Of a stretch of DNA of 64,000 nucleotides, positions 25,860 to 34,977 are shown in pieces. The stretch covers positions 48,715-112,714 of the forward strand of contig JAEWJI010000037.1 in assembly GCA_023386645.1 (NCBI GenBank). Reading direction: 5' to 3'. This DNA comes from Pseudomonadota bacterium (GTDB lineage Bacteria; Pseudomonadota; Alphaproteobacteria; Caulobacterales; Caulobacteraceae). A program made the position numbers and the translations under genes. How positions within the stretch are numbered: position 1 is the first letter of the stretch; the number at the start of each line of letters is the position of its first letter. The notes below the pieces were generated by a model. That model had not been told where the DNA came from. It did no database searches and saw only the letters and a program-made list of their open reading frames with translations.

Positions 25860-26041
25860 GTCCGATTGTCCCCCGGCGCGCCCCCGCGCCCCGCATTTCC
25901 CGCCGGTCCCCCTGACCGACGCACCGTCGATCCGACCACGGTTCGACGATTCCCGTCATCCATACGACGTACGGCGCAGCTTTAGAAAGGCCTGATTTGG
26001 CCCTATCCTTAAGGCTCTCCCCAAAAGGCGGCTTTTCGATC

Positions 26042-26482
26042 ATGCGTTACCTGCACACCATGGTTCGGGTCTCCGACCTGGACGCCTCCCTGCGCTTCTG
26101 GCGCGACCTCCTTGGCCTCCAGGAGGTCCGGCGGATGGAGAACGAGAAGGGGCGCTACACCCTCGTCTTCCTGGCCGCGCCGAAGGATCTGGGGCGATCG
26201 GCGGCGGAACGGTCTCCGGAGGTCGAACTGACCTACAACTGGGATCCCGAGGAATACGGCGGTGGGCGCAACTTCGGGCACCTGGCCTACCGGGTCGACG
26301 ACATTTACGCCGCCTGCCAGCGGCTGATGGATGGCGGCGTGCTGATCAATCGGCCGCCGCGCGACGGCCACATGGCCTTTGTCCGATCGCCCGACGGCAT
26401 TTCGATCGAGCTCCTGCAGGAGGGAGACTCCCTTCCGCCGGCGGAGCCCTGGGTCTCCATGCCGAACACCGGAAGCTGGTGA
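26042..26482 (+). CDS. gloA: Lactoylglutathione lyase (glyoxalase I)
   Basis: A 146-residue metalloenzyme that isomerises the methylglyoxal-glutathione hemithioacetal to S-lactoylglutathione. ATG 26042 gives the conserved N-terminus MRYLHTMVRVSDLDASLRFW. The four metal ligands are visible: His5, Glu in VELTYNW, His in FGHLAYRV and Glu in ISIELLQ. The length fits the short Ni-type enzymes. It is followed closely by the DUF6655-like lipoprotein gene. Confidence 0.95.
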   Translation: MRYLHTMVRVSDLDASLRFWRDLLGLQEVRRMENEKGRYTLVFLAAPKDLGRSAAERSPEVELTYNWDPEEYGGGRNFGHLAYRVDDIYAACQRLMDGGVLINRPPRDGHMAFVRSPDGISIELLQEGDSLPPAEPWVSMPNTGSW

Positions 26483-26483
26483 G

Positions 26484-27092
26484 ATGAGGGTTCTGCTCGC
26501 GCTCGGCCTGGCGGGGCTCATGACGGCCTGCGCGTCGACGACCGAGACCTATCCGGGCCGCACGGCCACCGAACAGCTGCTGATGTCGCGGGCCGCGGAC
26601 CGCGCCGTGGAAGGCCTTCGGTTGCCGATCCCGCCGGGATCGCGCGTGCTCGTCGACAACCGTTTCTTCCAGGCCGAGGGCGCGCCCTACGCGATCTCGG
26701 CCGTCAGGGGCGCCCTGTCCGAAGCGGGTTTCGCCCTGACCGACGACAGGGACAAGGCCGACGCCGTGTTCGAACTGCGCGCCGGCGCCCTTTCGCTGGA
26801 ACAGATGCGCAGGCTCGTCGGCCTCCCGGCGCTCGCGGTGCCGATCAACGAGAACCTGAACGTGGTGTCCCTGCCTGAGCTCAGCCTCTACAGCCGTCGC
26901 GACCGGGTCGGCGTGGCCGAGTTCTCGGGCTTCCTCTACGACGCCCGCACAGGCGCGCCCCTGGGGGCCGTCTCGCCCATGATCGGCGAATACCGAATCC
27001 GCAGCCACAAGCTCCTGATGATGGTCACCTGGGGCCAGCAGTCGACCGAGCCCGGCCAACGGGAGCCCGGCGACAGCTGGAAGGAATTCTAG
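26484..27092 (+). CDS. DUF6655-like lipoprotein
   Basis: A 202-residue protein. The start at 26484 follows the gloA stop by one base and gives a signal peptide with lipobox LMTAC (Cys16). The mature part contains RTATEQLLMSRAADRAV and RVLVDNRFFQAEGAPYAISAVRGALSEAGF, then a region with polar strands, and resembles DUF6655, a family of outer-membrane-associated lipoproteins of unknown function. The end overlaps the stop of the convergent alcohol dehydrogenase gene: the shared CTAG at 27089-27092 holds both TAG stops. Confidence 0.6.
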   Translation: MRVLLALGLAGLMTACASTTETYPGRTATEQLLMSRAADRAVEGLRLPIPPGSRVLVDNRFFQAEGAPYAISAVRGALSEAGFALTDDRDKADAVFELRAGALSLEQMRRLVGLPALAVPINENLNVVSLPELSLYSRRDRVGVAEFSGFLYDARTGAPLGAVSPMIGEYRIRSHKLLMMVTWGQQSTEPGQREPGDSWKEF

Positions 27093-28180
27093 GCGGCCTT
27101 CAACGAGGACATGTCGATCACGGCCCGATAGCGGACCTCGCCATTCTCGACGCGTGTGAAGACGTCATTGATATCGGCGATGTCGACGATCTCGATCTCC
27201 GGCGCGATCCCGTTGGCGGCGCAGAAGTCGAGCACGGCCTGCGTCTCCTCCAGATTGCCGATCAGGGAGCCGGCCACGCTCTGCCGCTTGAAGGCGAGCT
27301 TGGAGTTGTCGACGCCGTCCACGACATCGAGGTTGCCAACCACCACGAAGGCCGCGTCGCGCTTCAGCAGATCGAGCAGCTCGCCGATCTCGTGCTTGTC
27401 GGGAACGGTCGAGAGGATGAGATCGTAGGATCCCTCCAGCTCCGATAGCGCGGTCTTGTCGGTCTCGATGACGGCCTGGTCCGCGCCCATTCGCTTGGCC
27501 TCCTCGATCTTTTCCGGCGTCGAGGTGAGGACCGTGACTTCGGCCCCGATACCCTTGGCGAGCTTCAGCGCCATGTGACCCAGACCGCCGAAGCCCAGGA
27601 CGGCGACCTTGTCGCCCTTCTTCACCCCCCAGTGCTGGAGCGGCGACCAGGTCGTGACCCCGGCGCACAGGATCGGCGCCGCGGCGGCCGGGTCCAGCCC
27701 GTCAGGGATGGACAGGACGAAGTCCTCCTTGACCACCACGGTGTCGGAATAGCCGCCGAAGGTGTTGTCGCGGCCGTAGACGTTGGTGTTGTCTTCCGTC
27801 TCGGACGCCGGAACCATCGGCCCGTTGTAGGTCGCGAGCCAGCCGTTGGGCCCCTCGCAGTAGTTCTGATCGCCCGACTTGCAGGGTTCGCACGACTGGC
27901 AGCTGTCGATCATGCAGCCGACGCCGACGATGTCCCCTTCCTTGAAGCGGCTGGTCCTGGCGCCAGCCTTGACCACTCGTCCGACGATCTCGTGGCCCGG
28001 AATGCAGGGGTAGACGGTGTTCTTCCACTCGTTCTTCACCTGGTGGATGTCGGAGTGGCAAACGCCGGTGAACATCACCTCGATCTGGACCTCGTCGTCC
28101 TTGGGCTCTTCCCGTTCGATCTCCATCCGCTCGAGCTTGGCGGCGGCGGATTTGGCGCCATAGGCGACGGAGGTGAACAT
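27089..28180 (-). CDS. NAD(P)-dependent zinc alcohol dehydrogenase (YahK/CAD type)
   Basis: A 363-residue medium-chain dehydrogenase that reduces aldehydes. ATG 28180 has AGGAGCC upstream. Catalytic zinc ligands lie in GVCHSDIHQ (Cys, with His) and IPGHEIVGRV; the structural zinc lobe is CQSCEPCKSGDQNYC (four Cys). The cofactor motif is GFGGLGHMALKLAKG. The pattern fits the cinnamyl-alcohol-dehydrogenase-like subgroup of E. coli YahK, typically NADPH-linked and broad in substrate. It may help detoxify aldehydes together with gloA next door. Confidence 0.93.
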   Translation of the reverse strand: MFTSVAYGAKSAAAKLERMEIEREEPKDDEVQIEVMFTGVCHSDIHQVKNEWKNTVYPCIPGHEIVGRVVKAGARTSRFKEGDIVGVGCMIDSCQSCEPCKSGDQNYCEGPNGWLATYNGPMVPASETEDNTNVYGRDNTFGGYSDTVVVKEDFVLSIPDGLDPAAAAPILCAGVTTWSPLQHWGVKKGDKVAVLGFGGLGHMALKLAKGIGAEVTVLTSTPEKIEEAKRMGADQAVIETDKTALSELEGSYDLILSTVPDKHEIGELLDLLKRDAAFVVVGNLDVVDGVDNSKLAFKRQSVAGSLIGNLEETQAVLDFCAANGIAPEIEIVDIADINDVFTRVENGEVRYRAVIDMSSLKAA

Positions 28181-28281
28181 GGGTGGCTCCTGTGCGGTGA
28201 GCCGAGGCAACCGGCGCGGGCCGTCTCAGGTTCCGTTTCGTCGACCGTGACGCGCCCCGACCGGCCGCCTATGTTCGCCGC

Positions 28282-31182
<2,901 letters not shown>

Positions 31183-31287
31183 GGGCAGGCAGACTGAAGG
31201 CCGCACATGTGTTGGTGCATGTGGACCAACGACAAATCGTGCTATATGCACGGGTTCCCTATATGTTCTCTTTGGCTATCAGTTCCT
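31183..31287 (+). promoter_or_regulatory. AT-richer leader of the restriction-modification operon
   Basis: The 105 bp after polA are visibly richer in A/T than the neighbourhood. They contain TTGGT/ACCAA arms at 31212-31216 and 31225-31229, and GCTATATGC and CCTATATG, which could serve as -10 elements for the first methyltransferase. No controller-protein gene is present. This is where foreign DNA would begin if the operon was acquired. Confidence 0.35.
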
Positions 31288-32397
31288 ATGAGGCAACGCG
31301 GCGTTCCGACGATTGATCTTTTCGCCGGTGCGGGCGGTCTCAGCATCGGAGCCACCTTCGCCGGTTGTGATGTCCGCGCCGCCTTCGAACTCGACGGCGT
31401 CGCTTGCGACACAATGCGTCGCAATCCGAAATACCATGGCGCAGTGCTCAAGGCGGATGTCGCGGATCTCACTGGCGATGACTTGCGCCAGGCGGCGAAT
31501 TTGCGGCCGGGCGATCCTCTGATCATGGTCGGCGGCGCCCCGTGCCAGCCCTTCTCTAAAGCCGCTTACTGGGTCGAAGAAGGCGAAGAGTCGCGTTATC
31601 GTCGGGCCCGCGCGGCGGGCGAACAGATGGCCAGGCCGCCTGCGCCGACCGAGCCTCGCCCGGACGATCGTCGTACCCTGGTCGAGGAGTTCTGGCGCTT
31701 GATCTTCGAGGCCAACGCCGATGGCTTCGTGTTTGAGAACGTCCCATCGATCAAGCACCCTCGCAACCGACCGGTCCTCGAAGGTTTTCGAAGCGCGGCG
31801 CTCAAGGCGGGTTATGAGGTGACCGAGGTTACCGCAAACGCCGCCGAGTATGGCGTGGCGCAGACGCGTGAGCGCGTCTTCCTATTGGGATCGCGTAAGT
31901 CCAAGCCGACTGCGCCCGCTCCGACCCACGCCGTCAGGGCTGACCCGAGAACAGATCTGAAGCCCGCGCTCACAGCGGGTGAAGCGCTTGAAGATTTCGA
32001 CGATGATCGTTTCTTCGAACCTGAAGAAGTGATCTCCGGCCGTTGGGCCGAGCATCTCCGGACGGTGCCTCCGGGGAGCAACTACAAGGCCCATACCGCC
32101 TGGGCCGGGCATCCTGAGCCCAGCTTCGTGACCGAAACCCGCTTTTGGAACTTCCTGCTCAAACTCGCGCCGGAGCGGCCCTCTTGGACCTTGGCGGCTT
32201 CCCCTGGCCCCTGGACGGGCCCCTTCCATTGGTCCAGCCGTCGACTTCGCACCGTAGAGATGGCGGCTTTGCAGGGCTTTCCTCGCGGATATGAATGGGC
32301 GGGATCTCGGCGGGACCGCGTCCGCCAAGTCGGTAACGCCGTTCCTCCGCCCCTTGCGGAGGTGATGGTGCGCGCGGTGGCGGAGACGGTCGCATGA
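31288..32397 (+). CDS. DNA (cytosine-5) methyltransferase, first of two
   Basis: A 369-residue C5 methyltransferase. ATG 31288 directly precedes motif I (TIDLFAGAGGLSIG). Motif IV with the catalytic Cys is GGAPCQPFSKA, motif VI is FVFENV, motif VIII is QTRERVFLLG and motif X is RVRQVGNAVPP. A region of about 80 residues before motif X is the target-recognition part. An insertion (EEGEESRYRRARAAGEQM) after motif IV is typical of a subgroup with asymmetric targets. The stop overlaps the next start by 4 bp (ATGA). Its role is to protect host DNA against the nuclease encoded downstream. Confidence 0.93.
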   Translation: MRQRGVPTIDLFAGAGGLSIGATFAGCDVRAAFELDGVACDTMRRNPKYHGAVLKADVADLTGDDLRQAANLRPGDPLIMVGGAPCQPFSKAAYWVEEGEESRYRRARAAGEQMARPPAPTEPRPDDRRTLVEEFWRLIFEANADGFVFENVPSIKHPRNRPVLEGFRSAALKAGYEVTEVTANAAEYGVAQTRERVFLLGSRKSKPTAPAPTHAVRADPRTDLKPALTAGEALEDFDDDRFFEPEEVISGRWAEHLRTVPPGSNYKAHTAWAGHPEPSFVTETRFWNFLLKLAPERPSWTLAASPGPWTGPFHWSSRRLRTVEMAALQGFPRGYEWAGSRRDRVRQVGNAVPPPLAEVMVRAVAETVA

Positions 32398-33461
32398 ACG
32401 GGATCACGCGCCCCTATAAGGCGGTCAGCCTATTCACCGGCTGCGGCGGCCTCGATCTGGGATTGGAGCAGGCGGGCTTCCAGACCCGCTTGGCGACGGA
32501 CGCCGAGCGACTGTGCGCATCCACTTACGCCGCCAATTTCGGCAAGACCCCTTTCATCGTCGAACGGATCGGCGCCCTGACCCGTCAGGGTTTGCGCGAG
32601 CAACTCGGACCGGACGCGGACAAACTGGACCTGGTGGCGGGCGGTCCCCCCTGCCCCCCGTTCTCCAAAAGCCGCTTCTATCGCCAGGACATGCCGCGGG
32701 CCTTGGACGATCCCAATGGATGGGAGACGATCAACGGCTACCTCAAGGTCTTGGAATGGTTTCGCCCGCGGACCTTCATTCTGGAGAACGTCAAGGGGCT
32801 CGCCTACAAGGTTCACCGTGACGCGCTCGAGACAATCGTCTCGCGCGCCGAGAAGCTCGGCTACAAGGTCACTTGGGGCGTGCTGAACGCCGCGGACTTC
32901 GGCGTGCCTCAGATCCGCGAGCGGTGTTTCGTCGTCGGATCGCTGGAGGGCCGGGTCGATCTGCCCGCACCCACCCACGCCCAAGATGGCGTGGGCCTGC
33001 CGGCCTGGCGTACGGCGGGCGATGTTCTTGCGGATTTGGATACGGATGAAGCGGCCTGCGACAAGGGGCATTTCGCCGGCGGACGTCACAACGATCTGCT
33101 GAAGCAGGTGCCGCCTGGCGACAACTATCTCTTCTTCACCGAAAAGCGCGGCCACCCCAATCCCGTGTTCAAATGGCGCGGCCGCTACTGGTCGTTCTTG
33201 TTGAAGCTGAGCCCCGATCTGCCGTCATGGACCATCCAGGCGCGACGCTCTAACAACATGGGCCCCTTCCACTGGCGCAATCGCATTTTGCGCATCGAAG
33301 AGATCAAACGCCTGCAGACCTTTCCCGACGCCTTCACGCTGGCGGGCGCGCTCGAACAGCAATGGCGTCAGATCGGCAATGCTGTTCCCCCTCGGCTGGC
33401 TGAGGCCGTCGGTCGCCAGCTTGCGGATCATTTGGGCGGCCGATTGGAAGCGGCGGCATGA
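32394..33461 (+). CDS. DNA (cytosine-5) methyltransferase, second of two
   Basis: A 355-residue enzyme with motif I VSLFTGCGGLDLGLEQAG, motif IV GGPPCPPFSKS (PCP in place of the more common PCQ; the catalytic Cys is kept), motif VI FILENVKGL, motif VIII QIRERCFVVGS and motif X QIGNAVPPRLAEA. It differs clearly from the first methyltransferase, notably in the variable region between VIII and X, so each probably modifies its own strand of a non-palindromic site. Coupled by ATGA overlaps on both sides. Confidence 0.93.
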   Translation: MNGITRPYKAVSLFTGCGGLDLGLEQAGFQTRLATDAERLCASTYAANFGKTPFIVERIGALTRQGLREQLGPDADKLDLVAGGPPCPPFSKSRFYRQDMPRALDDPNGWETINGYLKVLEWFRPRTFILENVKGLAYKVHRDALETIVSRAEKLGYKVTWGVLNAADFGVPQIRERCFVVGSLEGRVDLPAPTHAQDGVGLPAWRTAGDVLADLDTDEAACDKGHFAGGRHNDLLKQVPPGDNYLFFTEKRGHPNPVFKWRGRYWSFLLKLSPDLPSWTIQARRSNNMGPFHWRNRILRIEEIKRLQTFPDAFTLAGALEQQWRQIGNAVPPRLAEAVGRQLADHLGGRLEAAA

Positions 33462-34846
33462 AGCGGCTTCCGTCATTCAACGACTTTTCGCCCAAGATCA
33501 TCGGCGACGTTCGCAAGCCGCTGTTGCTGTTCAAGCAATATGCTCCGGATTTCGCCGCCGTGGTCAAAGCCTGGGCGGATGCCTTCTTCGACGGCACCGA
33601 TAACAAGCGGGCGCGCACGAACGTCACCGCCACCCTGAACACCTTGGGCCTGATCGATCGCCCATCGATGACCTTGACCGGGGCGGGCGAGTTCATCGCC
33701 TCCGCGCCGACACCCCGTGAAGGCGCCGAAAGATTGGCCGTCCATGTGGTCGAAACCCGCAACGGAATGTCGGTGATCGAGGCGGCTCGATCCCTGAACG
33801 TGCGCGGAGAGCACGTCGGCAAGGACAGCCTCAAGCGCGAGCTCGAGTTCTTAGGCATCGAACGCCTCTCGCGCGCGACGACGGACCACACGACCCTCGC
33901 CAACTGGTTCGCCGAAGCCGGTCTTCTCGACAAGAGCCAGAACCTGGCACCGATCGATGAGGCGATGAAACGGGTGCTCGGCATTTCGGCCACTGAACGG
34001 GCGGAGTTGAGCGCCCTTCCCTTGGAGCAACAGATCTTTCTTCAGGTCCTGCGTCGTCTGATCGAGGTGGAGCCGACGAAATCCATCGCGGCGAAGGTCG
34101 TGACCGACGAATGCCTGAGGGATTATCCGCATCAGTTTGACGAGGATCAACTGAGCAAGAAGGTCCTGCGGCCGCTCGAAGCCGGCGGGTGGTTGAGCCT
34201 GGGCGCTCGCTCGGAGGGCCGGGGTGCGAAAAGCGGCCAGGTGTCAGCCGCCGCCAAACTCCTCGACATCCCCTTCAGCGCGATCGTCCCCGATTTCGAT
34301 GCGGTCGTGCCGGCCGATCTGCGCGAGAAGATCGATCTGCCACGCCCCGAGATCCAGCGGCTGCTGAACAGCACATCGCCGAACGATCGCGGCCTGGGGT
34401 TGGAGCTCCTGGCCCTTCGCATGCTGATCGATCTGGGGCTTGATCCGCGCTCGTTCCGCCAGCGGAGCCGGGACACCGCCTATGCGGAGGTCGACCTGAC
34501 CGCGGAAGGCAAGCAGCTCCTCTTCTCGCGCTGGAACATCCAGTGCAAATGCGTGAAGAGCCGCGTCAGCCTCAGCGACGTCGCCAAGGAGGTCGGCTTG
34601 GCGATCTACGCTAAATCTCACGTGGTCATGGTGGTCACCACCGGCGACTTCTCCCGCGAGGCCGTGAACTACGCCCGGGAGATCACGGCCGACACCCACC
34701 TGCAATTCGTCCTCGTCAATGGCGCGGCCGTGAAGGGTTATCTCCAGACCGGACCGGCGAGTTTGCACGCCTTCGTTCAAAAGAACGCCGCCAGGGTCAT
34801 GGCTGAGAAGCGCCGACAGCCAATCGTTCCCAGCGAGGAATACTGA
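33458..34846 (+). CDS. PD-(D/E)xK restriction endonuclease candidate
   Basis: A 462-residue protein overlapping the second methyltransferase by 4 bp. Residues 1-300 are mainly helical, with winged-helix-like stretches (ARTNVTATLNTLGLIDRPSMTLTGAGEF) that could bind DNA. Residues 310-420 resemble the Mrr-like nuclease core: Glu316 in GLGLELLALRML, Asp346 in AEVDLTA and Gln362-x-Lys364 (IQCKCVK), then a strand and helix (SHVVMVVTTGDFSREAVNYA). Its position in the operon and these residues make it the likely restriction enzyme. I do not recognise a named prototype. Confidence 0.75.
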   Translation: MKRLPSFNDFSPKIIGDVRKPLLLFKQYAPDFAAVVKAWADAFFDGTDNKRARTNVTATLNTLGLIDRPSMTLTGAGEFIASAPTPREGAERLAVHVVETRNGMSVIEAARSLNVRGEHVGKDSLKRELEFLGIERLSRATTDHTTLANWFAEAGLLDKSQNLAPIDEAMKRVLGISATERAELSALPLEQQIFLQVLRRLIEVEPTKSIAAKVVTDECLRDYPHQFDEDQLSKKVLRPLEAGGWLSLGARSEGRGAKSGQVSAAAKLLDIPFSAIVPDFDAVVPADLREKIDLPRPEIQRLLNSTSPNDRGLGLELLALRMLIDLGLDPRSFRQRSRDTAYAEVDLTAEGKQLLFSRWNIQCKCVKSRVSLSDVAKEVGLAIYAKSHVVMVVTTGDFSREAVNYAREITADTHLQFVLVNGAAVKGYLQTGPASLHAFVQKNAARVMAEKRRQPIVPSEEY

Positions 34847-34977
34847 GGCACGCCTTCACGACGAGCCCTCCAAATTTCGGGCGCTGGAGGGGGATCGTCG
34901 CGGGGTTTCGCCACGCCGCCACTGGGTTTGCGGGGTTTCAGCGCCCCTGACCATCGGGCGGCTTTAGCCTCTCGCGC

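Noticed and set aside
33458..34846. Reading the third gene of the restriction operon as a type IV (Mrr) enzyme acting alone
   Set aside because: It is translationally coupled to two methyltransferases, which favours a modification-dependent protection system, not a stand-alone enzyme that cuts methylated DNA.
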